DNA from: an uncultured Flavonifractor sp.
Lineage (GTDB): Bacteria; Bacillota; Clostridia; Oscillospirales; Oscillospiraceae
Assembly: GCA_910585415.1 (NCBI GenBank)
Contig: CAJUDT010000117.1
Span: 1 to 6,133, forward strand
Direction: 5' to 3'
Length of the DNA stretch: 6,133 nucleotides
Shown here piece by piece: positions 1-4,415 of the stretch (its first letter is position 1; every line of letters begins with the position of its first letter). Made by a program: the position numbers and the translations under genes. The notes beneath the pieces were generated by a model, which saw only the letters and a program-made list of their open reading frames with translations, had not been told where the DNA came from and made no database searches.

Positions 1-71
1 GCCCCGAGGCCCCCGCTACCCGCGCGGAGGTGTGGGAGATGCTGCGCCGGTTCGGAAAGGAGGGGGCGTGA
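1..71 (+). CDS. 3' end of a protein with an SLH-like C-terminus (partial)
   Basis: Codons read from position 3 give PEAPATRAEVWEMLRRFGKE followed by G-A and TGA at 69-71. The TRAEVWEMLRRFG stretch resembles the last helix of S-layer homology (SLH) repeats, which bind secondary cell-wall polymers and occur at the end of phage endolysins and of surface proteins. The stop codon shares one base with the ATG of the holin gene, so the two are probably translated as one operon. An endolysin or tail-associated protein would fit beside a holin, but only 22 codons are visible and the body of the protein lies outside the window, so its activity cannot be told. Confidence 0.6.
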   Translation, partial: PEAPATRAEVWEMLRRFGKEGA

Positions 72-547
72 TGGACGTGGTCGACCGGTTCAAGGCCGCT
101 GTGGCCGCGCTGCTGGGGGTGCTGACCGGCCTTTGGGGCTGGTTGGGGTGGCTGGTGGTGGGCTGGGCGGCCTGCATGGTGCTGGACTACATCACCGGTT
201 CCGCCGCCGCGTGCAAGGACGGCGCGTGGTCCTCCGGGGCCGCTAAGGAGGGGATTTGGCACAAGGCCGGGATGATTGTGGTGGTGCTGGTGGCCGCTGG
301 AGCGGATTTGCTCATAGCCGCCGTGCTGGAAAACCTGCCCCTGGTGGCCCTGCCCTTCCAGTACAGCGGGCTGATTTGCCCGGTGGTGCTGGTGTGGTAC
401 ATTGTCACCGAGCTGGGGAGCATTACCGAAAACGCCGTACAGATGGGAGCCCCGGTGCCGGGTTGGCTGGTGAAGCTGCTGGCCGCTGGCAAGAGCGCCG
501 TGGACGCCGCCGGGGAGGCCCTCGGTGGGGAGGAAAAGGAGAAATAA
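71..547 (+). CDS. Phage holin, holin family 4 (TcdE/phage_holin_4_1-like)
   Basis: This is a small inner-membrane protein of 158 aa. Holins of this family form pores that release endolysin at the end of a phage cycle, and in some clostridia they release toxins. Visible features are a hydrophobic segment at about residues 11-38, the family-type block D39-Y-I-T-G43 followed by S54-S55 and K59-E-G-I-W-H-K65, a second hydrophobic segment at 66-86, a third at about 97-112, and a charged tail ending EEKEK. ATG 71 is chosen because AAAGGAGG at 56-63 sits 7 bases upstream; the frame stays open upstream but without a better start. Length is in the usual range. It overlaps the stop of the preceding gene and is followed directly by a hairpin. 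Family assignment is confident; whether it belongs to an active prophage cannot be decided here. Confidence 0.85.
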   Translation: MDVVDRFKAAVAALLGVLTGLWGWLGWLVVGWAACMVLDYITGSAAACKDGAWSSGAAKEGIWHKAGMIVVVLVAAGADLLIAAVLENLPLVALPFQYSGLICPVVLVWYIVTELGSITENAVQMGAPVPGWLVKLLAAGKSAVDAAGEALGGEEKEK

Positions 548-549
548 AC

Positions 550-579
550 AAGAGGGGGCGCGGTTAGGCGTCCCCTCTT
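550..579. terminator. Hairpin between convergent holin and RHH genes
   Basis: A 12-bp stem (550-561 with 568-579, one G-U pair) closes a 6-base loop. It lies between the convergent holin gene and the small - strand gene, and the stop codon of the latter (564-566) falls in the loop. On the - strand it is followed by a T-rich TGTTTATTT run, so termination is more convincing leftwards. There is no T run on the + strand. Confidence 0.6.
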
Positions 580-761
580 GACTTGATAATCTTCAAATCT
601 GACGGCTCTATTTTTCCACACTTTTCTTCAAAATCGTGGATATATTGTTTACAAGCCCATTCAATCTCTTTGATACGCGAACGGCCAAAGTATTTGCCGA
701 TATAGCTCATTTTGCGAGCCAATTCTTCCTCCATTACCATTGTAAATTTCAGGTCCAACAC
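564..761 (-). CDS. Small Arc/MetJ-type ribbon-helix-helix protein (putative)
   Basis: A 65-aa basic/acidic mixed protein. The N-terminal beta-like stretch LDLKFTMVME, then the helix EELARKMSYIGKYFG, then RSRIKEIEWACKQYIHDFEE, fits the ribbon-helix-helix layout of Arc-type repressors: a strand that enters the DNA groove, two helices, and a G-R-S turn. Such proteins act as dimeric transcriptional repressors in phages and plasmids. The start is not an ATG: GAGGTGAT at 763-770 is an 8-base match to the anti-SD, and GTG 761-759 (or TTG 758-756) lies right after it. A GTG at 767 would fall inside the SD. The later ATGs would remove the beta strand. Inverted repeats at 772-786 and 804-836 upstream are candidate operators. 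The fold is inferred from pattern only. Confidence 0.65.
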   Translation of the reverse strand: MLDLKFTMVMEEELARKMSYIGKYFGRSRIKEIEWACKQYIHDFEEKCGKIEPSDLKIIKSRGDA

Positions 762-771
762 TATCACCTCA

Positions 772-786
772 CGGGTATTGTACCCG
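772..786. promoter_or_regulatory. Operator-like inverted repeat CGGGTA-TTG-TACCCG
   Basis: Perfect 6-bp arms separated by 3 bases, ending 2 bases before the SD of the RHH gene. On the - strand it contains TACAAT (782-777), which resembles a -10 box. A bound repressor here would block both transcription and translation start, and RHH proteins often autoregulate in this way. No good -35 was found at 16-18 bases. Confidence 0.4.
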
Positions 787-803
787 CAAGAAACCTTTCT
801 GGA

Positions 804-836
804 GTAAATTCAGTATTGATTTAATACTGAATTTAC
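804..836. repeat. Perfect 14-bp inverted repeat with 5-base centre
   Basis: GTAAATTCAGTATT at 804-817 is exactly repeated in reverse complement at 823-836 around a GATTT centre. It is AT-rich, has no T run of terminator type at its end, and lies between the Spo0A-like gene terminator and the RHH gene start. A dimeric regulator operator is more likely than a terminator. It could also be a phage control site. Confidence 0.6.
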
Positions 837-840
837 GATA

Positions 841-876
841 AAATAAAGCCGGGCAGGGAGTGGGGTCCCCGCCCGG
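841..876 (-). terminator. Rho-independent terminator of the Spo0A-domain gene
   Basis: Read on the - strand: CCGGGC (876-871) pairs with GCCCGG (854-849), with a further 4 pairs inside after one mismatch, then CTTTATTTTAT. It lies 7 bases after the stop codon at 883-885. Confidence 0.8.
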
Positions 877-882
877 TAAGGT

Positions 883-1287
883 TCAGCTATTTGTGATGTA
901 GATGGACACCAAGTCAATAAACTCAGTATTCGTGGGGCGCTTGTCCAGATGGTATCCAGCCATTTGGTCGAGCGCCTCTCGATTTCCAGCCTCCCAGAAA
1001 CGATTTATCGCCTTTCGCATACAGCGCTCTACGCGGGAGGACTTAGTGCCGCAGCGGCGGGCAACCTCGGGATATATCTCCTTGGTGATGCGCTCCAGGC
1101 GCTCAGGGACCAGCACCACCAGCACGGTGGCAATGGTCAGATACCGGAACCCTTTCAGCGACCGGGGAATGCGCAGGAGCACCAGGGCGTTCCTGGCCTG
1201 ATTGAGGATGCTTTCCGGGAGTTCTTCTAGCTTTGTTTTTTGTGCAATCACATGACTCACCCTTTCTTTTTCTTTGGGATATGTCAT
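883..1287 (-). CDS. Stand-alone Spo0A C-terminal DNA-binding domain protein
   Basis: A 134-aa protein whose residues 45-131 match the Spo0A output domain: KGFRYLTIATVLVV (45-58), ITKEIYPEVARRCG (67-80), the recognition-helix block SRVERCMRKAI (84-94), RFWEAGN (97-102) and PTNTEFIDLV (118-127). The Spo0A counterparts are SRVERAIRHAIE and KPTNSEFIAMIA. In Spo0A this domain binds 0A boxes and is switched on by phosphorylation of an N-terminal receiver, which is absent here; only about 44 charged residues precede the domain. Such a protein could bind 0A-like sites constitutively, as competitor or regulator. ATG 1287 lacks a clear SD. GTG 1251 (122 aa) has AAAGGG 8 bases upstream and is a serious alternative start. 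It is followed by its own terminator and lies next to phage-type genes. Family is confident; role is inference. Confidence 0.85.
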   Translation of the reverse strand: MTYPKEKERVSHVIAQKTKLEELPESILNQARNALVLLRIPRSLKGFRYLTIATVLVVLVPERLERITKEIYPEVARRCGTKSSRVERCMRKAINRFWEAGNREALDQMAGYHLDKRPTNTEFIDLVSIYITNS

Positions 1288-1480
1288 GTCTCGGAGGCCC
1301 GCGGCACTTAGGGGGTGGGCCTCTGACTAAGCATTTGGGAGGGGCCTTGGGTAGATAAGTTTCTACCCAAAACCTGACCCAAATATTTTGTTTTTTGTCG
1401 TACCTGTTTCCATGATTTTGCGTACTGTGTTGAAAAATGCTATGGCAGGAAACCAGTTTCGGCACAGTAAACTTATCCAT
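1288..1480. other. Gene-free leader region of the Spo0A-domain gene
   Basis: No convincing gene on either strand. It holds an inverted repeat (1347-1370), two 0A-box-like sequences (1394-1403 and 1458-1464) and repeated TTTGGGT words on the - strand (around 1369-1385). No promoter with both boxes could be assigned, although the gene at 883-1287 must be read from here. Confidence 0.5.
1347..1370. repeat. 9-bp inverted repeat, TTGGGTAGA / TCTACCCAA
   Basis: Perfect 9-bp arms (1347-1355, 1362-1370) around a 6-base centre TAAGTT, about 60 bases upstream of the Spo0A-domain gene and inside its probable leader. It has no T run, so an operator or RNA hairpin is more likely than a terminator. Confidence 0.5.
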
Positions 1481-1515
1481 AAAAAACCCCTGCATCGACT
1501 GGGATGCAAGGGTTT
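1481..1515 (-). terminator. Second (distal) terminator of the tRNA unit
   Basis: On the - strand, AAACCCTTGCATC (1515-1503) pairs with GATGCAGGGGTTT (1496-1484) over 13 bp with one G-U, loop of 6, followed by six T (1486-1481). It is a textbook rho-independent terminator placed 10 bases after another one. Confidence 0.85.
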
Positions 1516-1525
1516 CCTAGGAGTT

Positions 1526-1555
1526 AAAAAACGCCCCGCCGGTTGGCAGGACGTT
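1526..1555 (-). terminator. First terminator of the tRNA-Thr/tRNA-Tyr unit
   Basis: On the - strand, AACGTCCTGCC (1555-1545) pairs with GGCGGGGCGTT (1540-1530) over 11 bp with two G-U pairs, loop AACC, then six T (1531-1526). The stem starts on the base directly after the tRNA-Tyr CCA end. Confidence 0.85.
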
Positions 1556-1639
1556 TGGTGGAGGAGGGTGGATTCGAACCACCGAAGCTATCGCAACAGA
1601 TTTACAGTCTGCCCCCTTTGGCCACTCGGGAACTCCTCC
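1556..1639 (-). tRNA. tRNA-Tyr (anticodon GTA)
   Basis: Read on the - strand, acceptor GGAGGAG (1639-1633) pairs with CTCCTCC (1566-1560). Discriminator A is at 1559 and CCA is encoded at 1558-1556. The anticodon loop CTGTAAA holds GTA at 1605-1603 in a CAGA/TCTG stem, and the T arm GGTGG-TTCGAAT-CCACC is intact. The 84-nt length and the extra stem between anticodon and T arm fit the long variable arm of bacterial tRNA-Tyr. It lies 24 bases after tRNA-Thr on the same transcript. Confidence 0.96.
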
Positions 1640-1663
1640 GTATGAAGTTGTGAAGAAAGGTTG

Positions 1664-1739
1664 TGGAGCTGGTGGACGGACTCGAACCCCCGACCTGCTG
1701 ATTACAAATCAGCTGCTCTACCAACTGAGCTACACCAGC
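1664..1739 (-). tRNA. tRNA-Thr (anticodon TGT)
   Basis: On the - strand, GCTGGTG (1739-1733) pairs with CACCAGC (1674-1668). Discriminator T is at 1667 and CCA is encoded at 1666-1664. The anticodon stem-loop is GCTGA-TTTGTAA-TCAGC with TGT at 1706-1704. The D arm GCTCAGTTGGTAGAGC and the T loop TTCGAGT are standard. It reads ACN codons (ACA, with wobble). First gene of the two-tRNA unit. Confidence 0.96.
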
Positions 1740-1771
1740 ATGACGGTGTTTGCTTGTCCACAACGGTGATT

Positions 1772-1800
1772 AGTTTAACAGAAAGAAGGCTGGTTGTCAA
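1772..1800 (-). promoter_or_regulatory. Promoter of the tRNA-Thr/tRNA-Tyr unit
   Basis: On the - strand, a perfect -35 TTGACA (1800-1795), 17-base spacer and -10 TAAACT (1777-1772). A start near 1765 leaves a leader of about 26 nt before tRNA-Thr. Confidence 0.8.
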
Positions 1801-1846
1801 GTAGATTCTGCATGGTTTTCAAAAATTTTTTAAGGGGGGAGATTCC

Positions 1847-2023
1847 ATCCGTTTACCAATCTGGACCAACCCGCTGCGGGACCCACAGCAGCAGCCTCCA
1901 GCCGGCCGCTGCCCCTGGTGTCAGGGGGAGCTCTATGGGGAAGAGCAGGGCCTGTGCAGCCAATGCCGGGAAATCATCAACCAACAGACAAACAGACAGG
2001 AGGACGACAAGTACTTATCATGA
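1847..2023 (+). CDS. Small double-CxxC zinc-ribbon protein, no standard start codon
   Basis: The frame is open from 1805 to TGA 2021-2023 and, from codon ATC 1847, encodes 58 aa. It has two CxxC pairs, C22-P-W-C25 and C37-S-Q-C40, in the context RCPWCQGELYGEEQGLCSQC, a typical four-cysteine zinc ribbon/treble-clef arrangement in small regulators. There is no ATG, GTG or TTG in this frame upstream of the cysteines. AAGGGGGGA (1832-1840) is a good SD 6 bases before ATC 1847, so an ATC start, or an ATG lost to mutation, is proposed. The TGA overlaps the ATG of the next gene by 4 bases (ATGA at 2020-2023), which supports real translation and coupling. Function unknown; nucleic-acid or protein binding is inference. 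An alternative entry by frameshift from ATG 1812 is possible but weaker. Confidence 0.6.
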   Translation: MRLPIWTNPLRDPQQQPPAGRCPWCQGELYGEEQGLCSQCREIINQQTNRQEDDKYLS

Positions 2024-2253
2024 CATTAGTGGAATTATCTGTAGAATACCGTACCAGCGCCGCCGCCTTGCAGGCACGCATCGGCCAGCTGGAGCAGCAG
2101 GGACAGCAGGAGGCCGATATGGGCGAACAGCTCCTTTTGGCCGACCGTATCCGTATACTCCGCGGCATCCTGCGGGAAACCCGTGAGCTGGCCGTCCTCT
2201 GCGAACGCTACTACGAGAGGGGGTACCGGCGCAATGCCAAATACACACTATAA
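2020..2253 (+). CDS. Helical 77-aa protein of unknown function
   Basis: 77 aa, almost wholly predicted helical, rich in Leu, Gln, Arg and Glu. LQARIGQLEQQGQQEADM (about residues 17-34) has coiled-coil character, followed by LLLADRIRILRGILRETREL and a conserved-looking end CERYYERGYRRNAKYTL. The start ATG 2020 overlaps the stop of the zinc-ribbon frame. AGGAGG at 1998-2003 is 16 bases away, too far for ideal initiation, so translational coupling is likely. Its last 20 bases overlap the start of the sigma-4-like gene. The position suggests a partner of that DNA-binding protein. I do not recognise a named family; similar small helical genes occur beside sigma-like genes in clostridial accessory regions, but this is a recollection of style, not a match. 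Confidence 0.7.
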   Translation: MTLVELSVEYRTSAAALQARIGQLEQQGQQEADMGEQLLLADRIRILRGILRETRELAVLCERYYERGYRRNAKYTL

Positions 2254-2551
2254 GCACGGCGCTGGCTACGCCGCCGATATGGCCGTTTACGCGCGGGCAA
2301 TGGCCTCGGACAACTCCGCGCAATTCGGCCGCCTCAAGCGCAATCTGGTCCGGGCCCTGCGGGAGGACGTCACCGCCCGTCAGCGGCAAATGCTGCTCCT
2401 TTACTACGCCGAACAGATGAATATGCAGGAGATCAGCGCCAGACTGGGGGTGAATAAGTCCACCGTCTCCCGGACCATCAAGCGGGGTGAGCGCAGGCTT
2501 CGGCGCTGCCTGCGCTATGGCGCCGAGGTCTTTCTCAATGATTTGAGGTAG
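2234..2551 (+). CDS. Sigma-70 region 4-like HTH DNA-binding protein
   Basis: 105 aa from ATG 2234. Residues about 50-90 read as sigma-70 region 4: TARQRQMLLLYYAEQMNMQE, then ISARLGVNKSTVSRTIKRGE, then RRLRRCLRY, a helix-turn-helix that in sigma factors contacts the -35 box. There is no region 2, so it cannot by itself melt a -10 element; it may act like phage or transposon sigma-like activators or as a repressor. ATG 2234 is chosen because GAGAGGGGG (2215-2223) lies 10 bases upstream and the preceding gene overlaps by 20 bases. The frame is open further upstream only as a shadow of the previous gene. It is the last gene of the three-gene unit and is followed by a strong terminator. DNA binding is confident; target and role unknown. 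Confidence 0.8.
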   Translation: MPNTHYKHGAGYAADMAVYARAMASDNSAQFGRLKRNLVRALREDVTARQRQMLLLYYAEQMNMQEISARLGVNKSTVSRTIKRGERRLRRCLRYGAEVFLNDLR

Positions 2552-2555
2552 TCAG

Positions 2556-2591
2556 AAAACGAGCCCCCGGCACATTCCGGGGGCTCGTTTT
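2556..2591. terminator. Perfect bidirectional terminator
   Basis: AAAACGAGCCCCCGG (2556-2570) and its exact reverse complement (2577-2591) form a 15-bp stem with a 6-base loop, with T4 at the 3' end on either strand. It separates the sigma-like gene (+, ends 2551) from the convergent stalk-domain gene (-, ends 2607). Confidence 0.92.
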
Positions 2592-2606
2592 GATTCGCGG
2601 GGGCGA

Positions 2607-3089
2607 TTAGGTCTCGGGATAGTGGATGACAAGCATGTCGATGGCGTCCAGGTCATCCAGATTCATGGAATAGCTGGCGTTGGCGTCCTTTTCAATCCGA
2701 ACAGTCACGGTCTGGGGGTCCAGATAGCCGGAATTGCCCATCTGAGCCTTGACCAGAGAGAGAACCAGTTCCGTGTACTCCCGGCTATAGGCGGCATACT
2801 GGTCCATGGTGGCATTCTCGTACTTGGCCCACAGCGCATCGCTGGCGGCCTCATAGCCGACATTGGCCAGGTCCAGCACGTTGATGGGGTTCACAGTGAC
2901 CGTCACGGCATAATTGTCCGTGCCCGGGATAGTGCTGGCCTCAGACACCGTGTAGCTGGACTTGGCGTAGATTTCGTCAATCAGGGTGATAATCTGGCTG
3001 CGCTGGGTGGCGTCCATGGTATCGAAGCTCTCGCCGCGCTCGGGGTCCACGATGCCCCAATACTCGCTGAAAAGCTGGGCCTCCATCAT
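2607..3089 (-). pseudogene. C-terminal remnant downstream of the TAA
   Basis: 160 codons from ATG 3089: starts MMEAQLFSEYWGIVDP and ends DMLVIHYPET. It has no signal peptide, no SD and no promoter of its own, so it is not a free gene by any visible sign. It resembles the C-terminal domains found after stalk domains in clostridial exported proteins (DUF5105-like in style, not verified). Codon use matches the upstream half. Confidence 0.65.
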
Positions 3090-3095
3090 GACGTT

Positions 3096-3788
3096 TTACA
3101 GGTGGTCGGTCTCGGACTCTTCGGCAGTCTTGCCCACCAGCTCCAGGAAGTCGGGGTTGTGCTTGCCCAAGTAGAGCTTGTCGAGCATACCCTGCACGAA
3201 GATTTTGGCCTCATCCTGGGTGATAACAAAGGGCTCGGTGGACAGAGTGACCACATGGTACTCGCCGTCCCAGCCCACTTCCAGGCCCAGGGCGTTGGAG
3301 ATGGCCCGGATGGGCAGGTAAGTAGTGCCCTCCACAGCAAAGGGCTCCACGTTGTTGCCGTTGGCGTCGGTGAGGGCCAGGGGCTTCCCGTCCAGGGTGA
3401 CCTTGATGTCGGCATAGTCGGCGGTGATGCCGATGGTGATATTCCGGCCCTTGGCGGGATTCTCGGTGGTGGCGGTGGTCTGCTCGCCGCCAGAGGTCAG
3501 GACTACGGTATGCGTCTCGGCATTCCAATCGGCCTTCAGGCCCAGGGCACCGGCCACGGCGCGGACAGGCAGATAAGTGGTGCCGTTCAGGGAGAAGGGC
3601 TCCACGGTCTTGCCGTTGGCGTCGGTGAGGACTAGAAACTCACCGTCCAGCATCACCTTGATGTCGCTGTAGACGGCTTGAATTTGTTGGGGGCCGGTGA
3701 TAGCGGCGGCAGGCACAGCCGTCAGGGACAGGGCCAGCGCCAGGCTGAGGATAGCGGCGCCCATGCGCCGCAAGGAATGGTTGAACAT
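3096..3788 (-). CDS. N-terminal product of the interrupted gene: signal peptide plus two stalk domains
   Basis: This is what would be made if the TAA at 3098-3096 is obeyed: 230 aa. Residues 1-29 form a Sec signal peptide (basic RR, hydrophobic AAILSLALALSLTAV, cleavage likely after PAAA); there is no lipobox cysteine. The two stalk domains each contain an LDG, the block LTDANG..VEPF and GTTYLP(V/I)RA(V/I)..ALGL, followed by a W and a VV.L strand. The blocks are spaced exactly 85 residues apart. These domains are common in clostridial exported proteins; the copper link of the family name does not imply copper binding here. AAAGGAG (3803-3797) lies 8 bases before ATG 3788. The C-terminal domain would be truncated after about 45 residues. 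Confidence 0.8.
   Translation of the reverse strand: MFNHSLRRMGAAILSLALALSLTAVPAAAITGPQQIQAVYSDIKVMLDGEFLVLTDANGKTVEPFSLNGTTYLPVRAVAGALGLKADWNAETHTVVLTSGGEQTTATTENPAKGRNITIGITADYADIKVTLDGKPLALTDANGNNVEPFAVEGTTYLPIRAISNALGLEVGWDGEYHVVTLSTEPFVITQDEAKIFVQGMLDKLYLGKHNPDFLELVGKTAEESETDHL
3310..3435. repeat. Stalk-domain repeat, copy 2 (internal duplication)
   Basis: Copy 2 of a unit repeated at 3565-3690 with a 255-base offset. The bases encoding LTDANG are identical over 21 positions (3355-3375 against 3610-3630). High DNA identity at that core suggests a fairly recent or gene-converted duplication. Confidence 0.6.
3565..3690. repeat. Stalk-domain repeat, copy 1
   Basis: Partner of the unit at 3310-3435, offset 255 bases (85 codons), encoding the N-terminal stalk domain. 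Outside the 21-base identical core the two copies have diverged at many positions. Confidence 0.6.
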
Positions 3789-3853
3789 GGTTAGGACTCC
3801 TTTCGTTTTGAATATGTAGTTCTCCCCCCTGTAAGTGGGATGGAGTGGCTATT

Positions 3854-3882
3854 ATTGTAACTCTGAAAATTCCATATGTAAA
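3854..3882 (-). promoter_or_regulatory. Promoter of the stalk-domain gene
   Basis: On the - strand, TTTACA (3882-3877), 17-base spacer, TACAAT (3859-3854). A start near 3847 leaves a leader of about 60 nt before ATG 3788 with SD AAAGGAG at 3803-3797. The -35 box lies just beyond the terminator of the gene upstream, so the gene is its own unit. Confidence 0.75.
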
Positions 3883-3892
3883 GATGCTTTTG

Positions 3893-3933
3893 AAAAAATC
3901 TGGGGCCCCAGGCAGGATATCTGCCTGAGGCCC
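3893..3933 (-). terminator. Terminator of the 139-aa protein gene
   Basis: On the - strand, GGGCCTCAGGCAG (3933-3921) pairs with CTGCCTGGGGCCC (3915-3903) over 13 bp with one G-U, loop of 5, followed after 4 bases by six T (3898-3893). It starts 7 bases after the stop codon. Confidence 0.9.
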
Positions 3934-3940
3934 TGTCGTT

Positions 3941-4360
3941 TTATGGGATATTGTCCGCGTCCACCAGGATATTGTCGGTGCCATGTTCTTCAAACTCGGC
4001 GATATAGGCGTCAATGCGGCGGTTGAGCTCGTCATAATTGCTCTCGTCGATGGGGGCGTCGTCCATGTCCCGGCGGGCCAGGTCCTCGGCCAGGATGTCA
4101 AAAAAGACGTTGTTCTCATATTCCATAATGGCCTCATGGATGCCGCCCTCGACGAAGGCCCGGGAGGGGACAACTTCACCCTGCCAGTCCTCCGCCAGAA
4201 CGCCCATGCCCTCTGCCCGGGCCTGGGCAAAGAGAAGGCTCTCCACATCGTCGTAGTCCTTGAACCGGTCGTCTCCCCGCGTCGAGTTGAGCACCCAGTT
4301 GCCGATATAAGCCATGTCCAGCAGGCGGCGCAGCTGCTTGGCCGATAATTCCAGCTTCAT
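3941..4360 (-). CDS. Acidic 139-aa cytoplasmic protein, function unknown
   Basis: 139 aa, strongly acidic, no signal peptide and no membrane segment. The N-terminus MKLELSAKQLRRLLDMAYIG and NWVLN look like a structured conserved core (strand, helix, then a tryptophan segment). The middle DYDDVESLLFAQARAEGMG and the C-terminus, DESNYDELNRRIDAYIAEFE, are helical, and the very acidic end is DILVDADNIP-like. The start is certain: AAGGAGG at 4375-4369 lies 8 bases before ATG 4360. An out-of-frame ATG overlaps just upstream (4365-4363). It is a single-gene unit with a consensus promoter and its own terminator, which argues for steady, housekeeping-like expression. I recognise the general look of a conserved clostridial hypothetical but no named family, and assign no function. 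Confidence 0.85.
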   Translation of the reverse strand: MKLELSAKQLRRLLDMAYIGNWVLNSTRGDDRFKDYDDVESLLFAQARAEGMGVLAEDWQGEVVPSRAFVEGGIHEAIMEYENNVFFDILAEDLARRDMDDAPIDESNYDELNRRIDAYIAEFEEHGTDNILVDADNIP

Positions 4361-4415
4361 ACATGAAACCTCCTTACTGTCGTAACCTCGGGGCCGGGGG
4401 ACCCCTGTACCCTAT

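Larger units (their letters stand above)
2607..3788 (-). pseudogene. Secreted two-stalk-domain protein interrupted by an in-frame TAA
   Basis: Read as one frame this is 393 codons plus stop. Order: signal peptide; stalk domain 1 (about residues 37-97); stalk domain 2 (122-183), both of the copper amine oxidase N-terminal-like type; and an alpha/beta C-terminal domain (186-393). TAA at 3098-3096 replaces codon 231 inside the C-terminal domain. Both sides are in the same frame, with no base gained or lost, and the sequence reads naturally across it (DHL-stop-NVMMEAQLFSEYWG). One substitution, for example from CAA, would explain it. Promoter, SD and signal peptide upstream and the terminator downstream are intact, so the event looks recent, or the stop is read through. 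ATG 3089, 7 bases after the TAA, could allow re-initiation but has no SD. Without the stop it would be an exported wall- or surface-associated protein of unknown role. Confidence 0.75.

Noticed and set aside
636..824. + strand 62-codon frame opposite the RHH gene
   Set aside because: No SD; the opposite strand has the stronger SD and a recognisable fold pattern.
1103..1495. 130-codon - strand frame overlapping the Spo0A-domain gene
   Set aside because: It runs out of frame through the clear Spo0A coding sequence, is low complexity in Pro/Arg, and starts in the terminator.
1794..2186. 130-codon + strand frame from 1794
   Set aside because: It lies out of phase with the cysteine-rich and helical frames that carry recognisable features and has no SD; it is Ser/Arg/Thr-rich shadow sequence.
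2622..3635. Long + strand open frame opposite the stalk-domain gene
   Set aside because: It is antisense to the repeated domains, has no SD or domain, and its odd Gly/Val/His-rich composition is that of a shadow of GC-rich coding DNA.
3300..3690. Direct repeats considered as CRISPR
   Set aside because: Only two units at 255-base spacing, both coding for the same protein domain; no short regular repeat-spacer pattern.
3640..4248. 202-codon - strand frame bridging two genes
   Set aside because: It crosses a terminator and a promoter and is out of frame with two well-supported genes.
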